Below, piece after piece: positions 1-8,009 of a stretch of 14,514 nt of DNA. The position numbers were made by a program, and so were the translations under genes. Source of the stretch: CAZMLC01 sp964567125 (lineage in GTDB: Bacteria > Verrucomicrobiota > Kiritimatiellia > RFP12 > UBA1067); contig CAZMLC010000068.1 in the NCBI GenBank assembly GCA_964567125.1, forward strand, positions 1-14,514, written 5' to 3'. The notes beneath the pieces are model-generated. The model was not told the DNA's origin. It ran no database searches and was given only the letters and a program-made list of their open reading frames with translations. Within the stretch, counting starts at the first letter, position 1, and each line of letters opens with the position of its first letter.

Positions 1-416
1 GCAATGCCGATCGCGCCTTCCGCCGCAGCGAAAGACTCGTGACCTGCGAGGAAGCAGAAACACTTGGTCTCTTCGCGCAGCAGCATCGCTGCGAGGTTGC
101 CGTGACCGATACCGACCTTGCGGTCGTCCGCCACAGAGCCCGGGATACAGAATGCCTGGAGGCCTTCACCGATCGCTTCAGCGGCATCAGCAGCCTTCGT
201 GCATCCCTTCTTCAATGCGATTGCTGCACCCAGCACATACGCCCACTTCGCATTTTCGAAGCAGATGTTCTGGATCGAGGTGCAGATTTCATACGGATCA
301 AAGCCTTTGTCTGTGCAGAGCTTGCGAGCCTCCTCCAGGTCCTTGATGCCATACTGCTTGCAGACAGCGTTGATCTGGTCGATACGACGGGAATAACTTT
401 CAAATAAAGAAGCCAT
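1..416 (-). CDS. GGGtGRT-family protein, N-terminal part (gene runs off the left edge)
   Basis: Only the first 138 codons are in the window; the frame is open to base 1. The start is the ATG at 416-414, preceded by a perfect AGGAGG (426-431) that overlaps the stop codon of the upstream NifU-like gene, so translation is probably coupled. The N-terminus begins MASLFESYSRRIDQIN, followed by an AxxAIGEGLQAFCIPGSVADD-like block and a GHGNLAAMLLREE block, ending near FLAGHESFAAAEGAIGI. This matches my memory of the GGGtGRT family, named for a glycine-rich motif near its C-terminus that would lie outside the window. The family is common in anaerobes and is usually paired with a NifU-like scaffold protein, as here. 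Its biochemical role is not established; a link to Fe-S metabolism is inferred from the pairing. Several Cys residues are present in the visible part. Confidence 0.9.
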   Translation of the reverse strand, partial: MASLFESYSRRIDQINAVCKQYGIKDLEEARKLCTDKGFDPYEICTSIQNICFENAKWAYVLGAAIALKKGCTKAADAAEAIGEGLQAFCIPGSVADDRKVGIGHGNLAAMLLREETKCFCFLAGHESFAAAEGAIGI

Positions 417-429
417 GGTTCAAATCCTC

Positions 430-1143
430 CTATTCGTGACGCGGGTCGATGAACTTCACAGCGCCGTCTTCCGGTTTGAAACGACCATACGTTGCCGTGC
501 ACTTTTCCAGAGCTTCCTTCGGATCTGCGCCCTTCTTGATCATATCAAGGAATGGCCCCAAACGAATGAACTCGTAACCAATTACTTCGCTGTTCTCGTC
601 GAGCGCCAGGCGCTTGACATAGCCTTCGGCCATCTCGAGGTAACGCACGCCCTTCTGCGCCGTGCTGTACATCGTGCCGACCTGACTGCGCAGTCCCTTG
701 CCAAGGTCCTCAAGACCCGCACCGATCGGAAGACCACCTTCGGAGAAGGCGCTCTGGGTACGACCGTAAGCGATCTGCAGGAAAAGTTCGCGCATGGCGG
801 TGTTGATGGCGTCGCACACCAAGTCGGTGTTGAGCGCTTCGAGAACCGTCTTGCCCGGCAGCACTTCAGCGGCCATTGCCGCAGAATGGGTCATGCCCGA
901 GCAACCGATCGTCTCAATCAACGCTTCCTGAATCACGCCATCCTTGACGTTCAACGTCAGCTTGCAGGCGCCCTGCTGAGGTGCGCACCAGCCAACACCG
1001 TGCGTCAGACCGGAAATGTCATTGACTTGCTTCACCTGCACCCACTTGCCCTCTTCAGGCACCGGTGCCGGACCGTGCTTGGGCCCCTTCTGGACGCAGC
1101 ACATCTGCTCGACTTCATGCGAGCACTGATACGGACAACTCAT
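430..1143 (-). CDS. NifU/IscU-like iron-sulfur cluster assembly scaffold protein (GGGtGRT-associated type)
   Basis: This is a 237-residue protein. The ATG at 1143 is chosen because GGAGGA (1151-1156) lies 7 bases upstream; a TTG at 1158 would place that ribosome binding site inside the gene. A Cys-rich N-terminus (C3, C7, C15, C16) precedes a NifU-N-like domain. That domain contains HGVGWCAP (C53), C60, and the IETIGCSGMTHSAAM block (C81), which resembles the IscU/SufU region around the second cluster-binding cysteine. A further Cys is C110. The C-terminal part, containing GYEFIRLGPFLDMIKKGADP, is longer than classical IscU (about 130 aa). By family it would assemble or carry Fe-S clusters in the cytoplasm. 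The GGGtGRT gene starts 13 bases after its stop, and the two form an operon. No IscS/SufS cysteine desulfurase is in the window. Family confidence is high; exact client proteins are unknown. Confidence 0.88.
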   Translation of the reverse strand: MSCPYQCSHEVEQMCCVQKGPKHGPAPVPEEGKWVQVKQVNDISGLTHGVGWCAPQQGACKLTLNVKDGVIQEALIETIGCSGMTHSAAMAAEVLPGKTVLEALNTDLVCDAINTAMRELFLQIAYGRTQSAFSEGGLPIGAGLEDLGKGLRSQVGTMYSTAQKGVRYLEMAEGYVKRLALDENSEVIGYEFIRLGPFLDMIKKGADPKEALEKCTATYGRFKPEDGAVKFIDPRHE

Positions 1144-1179
1144 TCTGATATCCTCCAATGTGTTGAAAAAACAGCGTTT

Positions 1180-1208
1180 AGTTTAATAAAACTGATTGGA
1201 TAATTCAA
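1180..1208 (-). promoter_or_regulatory. Predicted sigma70-type promoter for the NifU-like/GGGtGRT operon
   Basis: Read on the minus strand, TTGAAT (1203-1208) and TAAACT (1180-1185) are separated by 17 bases, each matching 4 of 6 consensus positions. The start codon at 1143 would follow a leader of about 30 bases. The surroundings are AT-rich compared with the genes. This is pattern recognition only. Confidence 0.45.
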
Positions 1209-1314
1209 TCGCGAATCGGGTTGGGCCACAGTTATTTTCATCCGCCCACCTCGTTGCTACAAGCCCCTGATCCGCACGCAGAAGAAAACTTTTTATTCCT
1301 GCAACACTTTGCAC

Positions 1315-1343
1315 TTGCAACTCACCCTGAAATCAGACATACT
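1315..1343 (+). promoter_or_regulatory. Predicted sigma70-type promoter for the small basic protein
   Basis: TTGCAA (1315-1320) and CATACT (1338-1343) are separated by 17 bases, each 4 of 6 to consensus. A start site near 1350 gives a leader of about 37 bases before the ATG at 1387. It faces away from the NifU-operon promoter, so the 243-base intergenic region is divergent. This is moderate evidence only. Confidence 0.4.
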
Positions 1344-1386
1344 AGAACGCACGTTTTATCACGAAAAAGACTAAAGGAGTTTTTTC

Positions 1387-1608
1387 ATGGGCACCGGCCG
1401 TACATTAAACAAGGATCCACGTACACGTCCAATCAAGAGCGAGGGCGAAAAGCGCCGCCGCACGAAAGCTCAGCGCTCACGCCTGGTGAAGTTGGGTCTT
1501 GATGAGGCTGTTGTTGCAAAGATGCAGCCTGAGGCTGTTCGTAAGCTCGTTCAGACGCCTGTAAAGGTTAAGAAGAGCGTTGCCGCCGCTGCTGCAGTGG
1601 CAAGCTAA
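1387..1608 (+). CDS. Small, very basic 73-residue protein of unknown function
   Basis: The ATG follows an AAAGGAG ribosome binding site (1373-1379) at 7-base spacing, and the gene ends at TAA just before a strong terminator. It is therefore a self-contained single-gene unit, the only plus-strand gene in the window. The protein starts MGTGRTLNKDPRTRPIKSEG and continues with a KRRRTKAQRSRLVKLG basic stretch. A short, probably helical part (LDEAVVAKMQPEAVRKL) and a PVKVKKSV/Ala-rich tail follow. It has many Lys/Arg, no Cys, no signal peptide and no membrane segment. The composition suggests nucleic acid or ribosome binding, but I do not recognise a named family and assign no function. Codon use is simple and favours GTT, CGT and AAG, which could fit high expression. 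Confidence 0.82.
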   Translation: MGTGRTLNKDPRTRPIKSEGEKRRRTKAQRSRLVKLGLDEAVVAKMQPEAVRKLVQTPVKVKKSVAAAAAVAS

Positions 1609-1631
1609 GCGAACAACCAAATTCGAAGCAG

Positions 1632-1671
1632 AAGCCTGTCGGCAATCATGCTGACGGGCTTTTTGCTTTTT
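1632..1671 (+). terminator. Rho-independent terminator after the small basic protein
   Basis: A 12-base arm (1632-1643, AAGCCTGTCGGC) pairs with 1650-1661 (GCTGACGGGCTT), with two G-U wobbles and a 6-base loop AATCAT. A T-rich tract TTTTGCTTTTT follows. It lies 23 bases after the stop codon and is a textbook intrinsic terminator. Confidence 0.92.
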
Positions 1672-1690
1672 CATTATTCCCTTACTGTGC

Positions 1691-1733
1691 AAAAAAGAAC
1701 GCCGCAGGCAGTGTTGCCTACGGCGTTCTTTTT
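1691..1733 (-). terminator. Terminator hairpin of leuS, possibly bidirectional
   Basis: Arms AAGAACGCCGCAGGCA (1695-1710) and TGCCTACGGCGTTCTT (1715-1730) pair over 16 positions with one C-A mismatch, around a GTGT loop. A run of A precedes the stem and a run of T follows it, so it can act in both directions. On the minus strand it lies about 20 bases after the leuS stop and gives a clean U-run. On the plus strand it would back up the terminator at 1632-1671. Confidence 0.9.
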
Positions 1734-1751
1734 GGATATCCGAAGCGCGCT

Positions 1752-4495
1752 CTATGAAGCTACGATGTTGATGAGACGCCCCGGCACGCAGATCACTTTG
1801 CGGATGGTCTTCCCCGCCACGGCCTCTTTCACCGCATCCTGCGCCAGTGCCAGCGCCTGCATCGCTGCTTCATCCGCATGGGGCGGCATCATGACGCGCG
1901 CTTTGGGCTTGCCCAGCACCTGGACCAGCACTTCGACCTCGGAGACCTTCAGAAATTCCTCGTTGAACACTGGCCAGGGCGCATAGGCCAGCGTGGTCGT
2001 GTGGCCGAGGCCCTCCCACAGTTCCTCGCACAGATGCGGTGCAAATGGCGCGAGCAGCAGCACGTAAGTCTCGGCAGCCTCGCGCGGCAACGGCTTGTTG
2101 CCTGCGAACTCGTTGATAAAAATCATCATCTGGCTGATCGCCGTGTTGAAGCTCATGCTCTCCAGATCGTCGGTGACCTTCTTGATCGTCGCATGCAGCA
2201 GGCGCAGCTGCTCCTGCGTCATCGGCGCATCCACGATCTCTTGCTCCGCCACCATGCGGAAGGAGCGCTTCAGGAAGCGGAAAACACCCTCAACGCCCTG
2301 CGTATTCCACGGCTTGGTCGCCTCCAGAGGGCCCATGAACATCTCGTAGAGACGCATGGAATCCGCACCGTATTCGCGAATCACGTCATCCGGATTGACG
2401 ACGTTCTTCAGCGATTTCGACATCTTCGCGGCGAACTCCGTCAACTTCTCGCCCGTGACCTTGTGAACCGCTCCCTCCGGGCGCAGCTCCACCTGATCCA
2501 TGGGTACCAGCGCGCCGCGACCATCCTTGTACGAAAGGCCAAGAATCATGCCCTGGTTGACGAGTTTCTGGAACGGCTCCTTGGTCGAGACATATCCAAG
2601 ATCAAAGAGGACCTTGTGCCAGAAACGCGCATAGAGCAGATGCAAAACCGCATGCTCCGCACCGCCCACGTAGAGATCGACCGGCATCCAATATTTTTCC
2701 TTCGCAGGATCGATGGCCATATGCTCGTTGTGCGGATCAATGTAGCGCAGATAGTACCAGCATGAACCCGCCCACTGCGGCATGGTATTGGTTTCACGGA
2801 TGCCCTTCTTTCCCGTCCTGGGATCCGTATACTGCAACCAATCCGTCGCTTTGGTCAGCGGCGGCTCACCGGTTCCAGTCGGTTTAAAATCGTCGATCGC
2901 CGGCAACAGGACCGGCAGGTCGTTTTCATCGATCAGCTGGATCGTCCCATCCGCCATGTGCGCGATCGGGAAGGGCTCTCCCCAGTAACGCTGCCGGCTG
3001 AAGAGCCAGTCGCGCAGTTTGTACTTCACCGAATATTTGCCAATGCTGCGCGCAACCAGCCAATCCGTGGCCGCACGCTTGGAATCCTTGACCTCCATGC
3101 CGTTCACGTCCAGCCCCTGCGCGTTGCCCGAGTTGATCATCTTGCCATTGCCTGTCCAGCAGGCCTTGCCCGCCAGCACAGCCGCTACATCGACATTCGC
3201 CGCAGCCGCTTCCGCCGCATCAGGTTCGATGATGCAGATCACCGGGATGTCAAACTTCTGCGCGAACTCGAAGTCGCGCGTATCGTGCGCAGGCACCGCC
3301 ATGATCGCACCAGTGCCGTAGCTGATGAGCACATAGTCCGCGATCCAGATCGGCAGCTTCTTGCCGTTCACCGGATTGATCGCATAGGCCCCGGTAAAGA
3401 CGCCGGTCTTCTCCGTATTCAGTTCCGTGCGATCCATGTCGCTCTTGCGCGCAGCCTCTTCCTTGTAGGCCTCCACAGCTGCACGCTGCTCCACCGTCGT
3501 AATCGCCGCGACCAGCGGGTGTTCCGGCGAGAGCACCATGTAGGTCGCCCCGAAGAGCGTATCTGGCCGCGTCGTATAGACGGTCACCTTCTCCGTCGCA
3601 CCTTCCACCGCAAAATCGACCTCAGCGCCCTCGGACTTGCCGATCCAGTTGCGCTGCATCTCCTTGATACCTTCCGACCAGTCAAGCGTCTCCAGATCCT
3701 CGAGCAACCGCTCCGCGTACGCCGTGATCTTGAGCATCCACTGACGCATCGGCTTGCGCACCACCGGATGGTTGCCGCGTTCGCTGCGACCATCGATCAC
3801 CTCTTCGTTCGCCAGCACCGTGCCCAGCGCCGGACACCAGTTCACCGGCACTTCCGCCATGTAGGCCAGCCCCTTTTTGTAGAGCTGCGAAAANNNNNNN
3901 NNNNNNNNNNNNNNNNNNNNNNNNNNNNNNNNNNNNNNNNNNNNNNNNNNNNNNNNNNNNNNNNNNNNNNNNNNNNNNNNNNNNNNNNNNNNNAGTTCAC
4001 CGGCACTTCCGCCATGTAGGCCAGCCCCTTTTTGTAGAGCTGCGAAAAGATCCACTGCGTCCAACGGTAGTATTTCTCATCCGTGGTGTTGACTTCGCGG
4101 TCCCAGTCGTAACTGAAGCCCAGCGCCTTGATCTGCTCGCGGAAACGGTTAACGTTCTTCTCCGTTGTAATGGACGGATGCGTACCAGTCTCAACCGCAT
4201 ACTGTTCCGCCGGAAGACCAAACGCATCCCAGCCCATCGGGTGAAGCACATTGAAGCCGCGCATACGCTTGAAACGGCAGAGGATATCCGTGGCGGTGTA
4301 GCCTTCAGGATGGCCCACGTGCAGCCCTGCCCCGCTCGGATACGGGAACATATCCAGACAGTAAAACTTCGGCTTTCCCGGCTCAAAATCGTTGACCTTG
4401 AAGGTCTTGTTCTTTTCCCAATACGCCTGCCATTTCTTCTCGATGACAGTAAAATTGTACTCGCGTGGTGTCGATGTCATAAGCGTCTTATCCAT
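1752..4495 (-). CDS. leuS: Leucyl-tRNA synthetase, interrupted only by an assembly gap
   Basis: LeuRS charges tRNA-Leu with leucine in the cytoplasm. After removing the 100 Ns and one copy of the 55-base flanking repeat, the gene is 2589 bases and encodes 862 aa, close to the usual length of about 860. Visible motifs in that numbering are: HVGH signature at 59-62 within YPSGAGLHVGHPEGYTATD; CP1 editing domain with TTRPDT at 256-261 and GTGAIMAVPAHD at about 342-353; KMSKS at 639-643 followed by LKNVVNPDD; an anticodon-binding helical domain; and a C-terminal VICVPGRLINIVAS tail. The start at 4495 (MDKTL) or 4480 (MTSTPREYNF) is not settled: neither has a strong ribosome binding site, and AAGAGG lies 12 bases before 4495. 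A TTG at 4576 would lie upstream of the predicted promoter. The gene has its own promoter and terminator. Confidence 0.95.
3839..3893. repeat. 55-base direct repeat, left copy, flanking the leuS gap
   Basis: This is identical to 3994-4048 (starts AGTTCACCGGCACTTCC, ends GAGCTGCGAAAA). Both copies encode the same LeuRS segment, FSQLYKKGLAYMAEVPVN. The second copy is best read as overlapping contig ends, not a real duplication. Confidence 0.95.
3894..3993. other. Scaffold gap of 100 Ns inside leuS
   Basis: There are exactly 100 Ns between two identical 55-base sequences. Deleting Ns plus one repeat restores a continuous LeuRS frame, so the true missing sequence is probably zero or less (overlapping contigs). 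Gap length 100 is a placeholder convention. Confidence 0.97.
3994..4048. repeat. 55-base direct repeat, right copy, flanking the leuS gap
   Basis: This is an exact copy of 3839-3893. It continues in frame into the upstream (N-terminal) part of leuS. Confidence 0.95.
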
Positions 4496-4528
4496 TGAAG
4501 GCGGTTGCCTCTTCGTTTGAAAGAAAAT

Positions 4529-4557
4529 ACTATACCATACCTCAGAAAGCTTGGAAA
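4529..4557 (-). promoter_or_regulatory. Predicted promoter of leuS with extended -10
   Basis: On the minus strand TTTCCA (4552-4557) and TATAGT (4529-4534, 5 of 6 to consensus) are 17 bases apart. TGG immediately before TATAGT forms an extended -10 (TGnTATAAT type). It lies in the 87-base gap between mfd and leuS and gives a leader of about 27 bases to the ATG at 4495. leuS can therefore be transcribed independently of the mfd operon. No T-box-like leader fits in so short a space. Confidence 0.6.
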
Positions 4558-4582
4558 GCAGAAGCACGTTGCGCAAAATGGC

Positions 4583-7500
4583 CTACAGCACCTGTTCCAG
4601 CACGCGCACCAGCGCGTTGATCTTCGCCTCTGCGGTCTTTCCTGTCAGCACAGGAAGCCGGTTATGCAAAAACAGCGGCGTGCGCGTCTGATGACGATAC
4701 AGGTAGATCTTCCCCTCGCGCGTTTCAATGCGGCCAATCTGCTTTTCCGCCGCGAAGATGCGCACTTCCGTGATCTTCAAGAGACGCTGTACCGCCTGCG
4801 GCAACTGTCCGTAGCGATCCGCCAATTCGCGCCGCAAAGCCTGTACGTCGAGCAGGCTGTTGGCCTCGGCAATGCGGCGATGCACCATGAGCCGGTGCGC
4901 TTCGTCCTCGATGTAGGCATAGGGCAGACAGGCCGCGCGTGCATCGTCGATACTGCCCGGTGAAATATCCAGAAAGTCCAACGCGAGATCGACATCCACC
5001 AGCAGCGGCGGCGCTTCGCCCTTCATGCGCGCAATCGTGCGTCTGAGCAGCTGACAGTAGAGTCCGAACCCGATCGCCGCGATGTGCCCGCTCTGCGCCG
5101 CGCCCAGCAGGTTGCCGGCACCGCGGATCTCCAAGTCGCGCAGCGCCAAATTGAAGCCCGCCCCCAACCCGCTATGCTTCTGCAAGGCGGCGATACGCTG
5201 TCGCGCATCCTCATCGATATGTCCGCCCTCAGGCAGCAGGAGCCAGGCATAGCCCTTCTGCGAAGAACGACCCACGCGTCCACGCAACTGATAGAGATCC
5301 GCAATACCGAAGCGATCGGCACGATGAATCAGGATGGTGTTGGCGCGCGGAATATCGAGTCCGCTCTCAACCAGCGTGGTGCAGAGCAGCACATCGATCT
5401 CCCCTGCTTCGAAATCGCGCATGATCTGCGCCAGCTCCTGCGCCGGCATCTGACCATGCGCCACGCCGATCCGCACGGCCGGCAGCAGCTTGGTCAGCCG
5501 GCGCTCCATCAGATGGATGCTCATCACGCGGTTGTAGAGGAAATAGACCTGCCCGTTGCGCCGCAGCTCCTGCTGAATGGCCGCGCTGATTGTGGTGTCG
5601 GAATCGCGCGCGACCTTTGTCTCCACAGCCAGACGCTCGCGCGGCGGCGTCTGCAGCAAACTCAAATCGCGTGCGCCGGTCATGCTCATATAGAGCGTAC
5701 GCGGAATCGGCGTGGCGGAGAGGGTCAGCACATCGACGACCTGTCGCACCTGTTTCAGCTTTTCCTTGTGCGACACGCCAAACCGCTGCTCTTCATCGAT
5801 GATCAGCAGCCCCAACTCCTTAAACCGCACGCTGCTCGCCAGCAGTCCATGCGTGCCGATCAGGATATCGATCTCGCCCGCCGCCGCCGCGGCCAGAATC
5901 TTCTGGCACTGCGTGTAGGAATGGAAACGGCTGATGACCTCGATGCGCACCGGATACGCGGCCATGCGGTCCGAGAAGGTCTCGAAATGCTGTTCGGCCA
6001 GCACGGTCGTGGGCACAAGCACGGCGACCTGCTTGCCGTTCATGACCGCGATAAACGCGGCGCGCATCGCCAACTCCGTCTTGCCGTAGCCGGCATCGCC
6101 GCAGATCAGCCGGTCCATGGGCCGCGTGGCCGCCATGTCCTTCTTGATATCGGCCATGACCTTTTCCTGATCGGGCGTCTCCTGATAGGGAAACGCCGCC
6201 TCGAACTCGTGCAACCACGGCGGTTCGCAATTGAAGACAATTCCCTCCACCACATTGCGCCGCGCCTGCGTCTCCAGCAGGGACGCCGCTAAATCCACGA
6301 CCGCGCGTTCAGCGTCGACCTTCTCCTTGGTCCAGCGCTTGCCGCCCAGCGCATGCAGCTTGACCTTATGGCCGGCCACACCGACGTATCGGCTCAGCAG
6401 ATGCGCGTGCGAAACAGGCACATGCAACCGCGCGCCCTCCGCATACTCAACGGTAAAGACCTCGGAGCGCTGACCATTGACCTCGATCTCAGTGGAACCC
6501 ATGTAGCGGCCGATACCATGATCGACGTGCACCACATAATCGCCCGGCTCCAAATCCGCAGCGTTTTCCACGCGGTTGCCGCGCAACGTGACCGCCGTGT
6601 TGATAGAGGGTCGCCGCACCATCTGCTTGCGCACCGTGTAGAGATCGGATTGTGAAACGATCGTGAGTCCAGGCAGAATAAAGCCGCCCGAAAGCGCAAG
6701 GCGCCGGATCTCGATGGCGCTCTCGCTCCCCAGCTCGCGCACCAGCAGTTCGCAGGTCCCCGCTGTATCCGCGCAGATCATCACCACGTCGCCAGCCTGT
6801 GTGCGCAGGGTCAGATCATCCAGCAACCGTTTGCGCGCCTGCACCAGCAGCTCAGGATGGTGCGCATCGCTCGCACCCAATTCAGCCAGTCCAGGCACTG
6901 CGGCGATATCAAGCGGCAACAGGGGCATCTGCGGCGGCGGGGGTTCCCCGGTGAAAAGCTGCCGATACGGCGCGCACGCCTCCACGATCACCGGCAGAAC
7001 GAACGAACACGCCTCGCCGCCTTGCAGCAGCGCATGCAGATCGCGCGCGACATCCGCCTGAACCAGCGCAGCGAGAATGCGGTCGTGTTCCAACCACAGC
7101 ACATCGATCGCATGCGGAAGAAGACGCGGCAACTGCAAAGTCGCCAATGTGCCTTCAGAACAGGGTGGGATCCAGACCTCGTCGCGTTTTTCAAGGGACG
7201 TTTGCACGCTCGGATCGAAAATGCGTAACGACTCGATTTCATCGCCGAAAAACTCCGCGCGCAACGGCGCCGGTGTCGCAGGCGGCCAGATGTCCAGGAT
7301 GCCGCCGCGCACAGCCAGCTGACCCGGAGCTTCGACATCGGCCACGCGCGCATAGCCCATCTGGACAAGGTGTTCGATCGTCTGTTCGAAGGGGAGAGTT
7401 GCATTGACCTTGAAAAGCCGCGAGGCCGCGGCCAGCGCGTCCGGATCCGGTGCCGGTTGCAACAACGCATGAATCGAGGTTACGATCACCACCGGCGTAT

Positions 7501-7992
7501 CCGTCTCCGATGCGGCCGTGCGCCATTCGCGTAGCAGGTGGATCACGCGCAGACGCAAGCCCGCCACCTCGGCANNNNNNNNNNNNNNNNNNNNNNNNNN
7601 NNNNNNNNNNNNNNNNNNNNNNNNNNNNNNNNNNNNNNNNNNNNNNNNNNNNNNNNNNNNNNNNNNNNNNNNNNGCGCCATTCGCGTAGCAGGTGGATCA
7701 CGCGCAGACGCAAGCCCGCCACCTCGGCATCCGACTCCAGCTGCTGCGGATAGGCGTAGGGCGTGACCCCGCTCTCCTTGCCGAGCGCGCAGAGATCTCC
7801 GTAGACCCGTTCCAGTTCAATCGCGCTGGCAGTCACCACCAGCGCCAGACGACGCGGCGCATCGTGCGCCAGTGTGGCAGCCGTGAGGGCTGCCGCAGCA
7901 CCAGGAAGGGAGGGCGACGCAAGTCGGGGGGCCTGAGCGGGAAGAACGCGCAGCAGTTTCTTCGAAAAAAGTTGGGCCAACGCGTGCGCCAC
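4583..7992 (-). CDS. mfd: Transcription-repair coupling factor Mfd, interrupted only by an assembly gap
   Basis: Mfd is an ATP-driven translocase that removes RNA polymerase stalled at DNA lesions and recruits UvrA for nucleotide excision repair. Removing 100 Ns and one 55-base repeat gives 3255 bases and 1084 aa, slightly shorter than E. coli Mfd (1148). In that numbering there is an N-terminal UvrB-like region, an RNA polymerase-interacting domain at about 425-485 (GDYVVHVDHGIGRYMG), and Walker A GDAGYGKTE at 580-588. The DEEQ box is at 681-684, TLSATPIPRT at 705-714 and QLRGRVGR at 850-857. A C-terminal TRCF domain ends at VLEQVL. The GTG at 7992 is chosen because GGAGG (8001-8005) sits 8 bases upstream. 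An upstream GTG at 8040 would overlap the cyclase gene. It follows eboD by 17 bases, so it is probably co-transcribed with the metabolic genes. Confidence 0.95.
7520..7574. repeat. 55-base direct repeat, left copy, flanking the mfd gap
   Basis: This is identical to 7675-7729 (starts GCGCCATTCGCGTAGCAGG, ends CCGCCACCTCGGCA). Both encode the same Mfd segment around AGLRLRVIHLLREWR. It has the same repeat length as at the leuS gap. Confidence 0.95.
7575..7674. other. Scaffold gap of 100 Ns inside mfd
   Basis: Exactly 100 Ns sit between two identical 55-base sequences. Collapsing Ns plus one copy restores an uninterrupted Mfd frame, so no real sequence need be missing. Confidence 0.97.
7675..7729. 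repeat. 55-base direct repeat, right copy, flanking the mfd gap
   Basis: This is an exact copy of 7520-7574 and continues in frame into the N-terminal part of Mfd. Confidence 0.95.
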
Positions 7993-8000
7993 GGTCAAGA

Positions 8001-8005
8001 CCTCC
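8001..8005 (-). promoter_or_regulatory. mfd: Ribosome binding site that sets the GTG start of mfd
   Basis: CCTCC on the plus strand reads GGAGG on the minus strand, between the eboD-like stop (8010) and the GTG at 7992, with an 8-base spacer. It argues against the longer GTG start at 8040 and a TTG at 7998, which is only 2 bases away. Confidence 0.7.
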
Positions 8006-8009
8006 GGGA

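Noticed and set aside
415..1203. Plus-strand open frame of 262 codons
   Set aside because: It lies antisense to the NifU-like gene, has no ribosome binding site, and its protein looks like a reverse-frame shadow.
1144..1386. A riboswitch or structured leader in the divergent intergenic region
   Set aside because: Only promoter-like hexamers and AT-rich sequence were seen; no convincing long stem or known conserved core.
3839..4048. Direct repeats around the N runs as target-site duplications of a mobile element
   Set aside because: At 55 bases they are too long for target-site duplications, coding continuity is perfect after collapse, and the same length recurs at 7520-7729.
4496..4576. Upstream TTG start for leuS at 4576
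   Set aside because: It precedes the predicted promoter, has no ribosome binding site, and adds a tail unlike LeuRS N-termini.
5084..6292. Plus-strand open frame of 402 codons
   Set aside because: It is wholly antisense to conserved Mfd motifs; its Arg/His/Gln-rich composition is typical of a GC-rich shadow frame.
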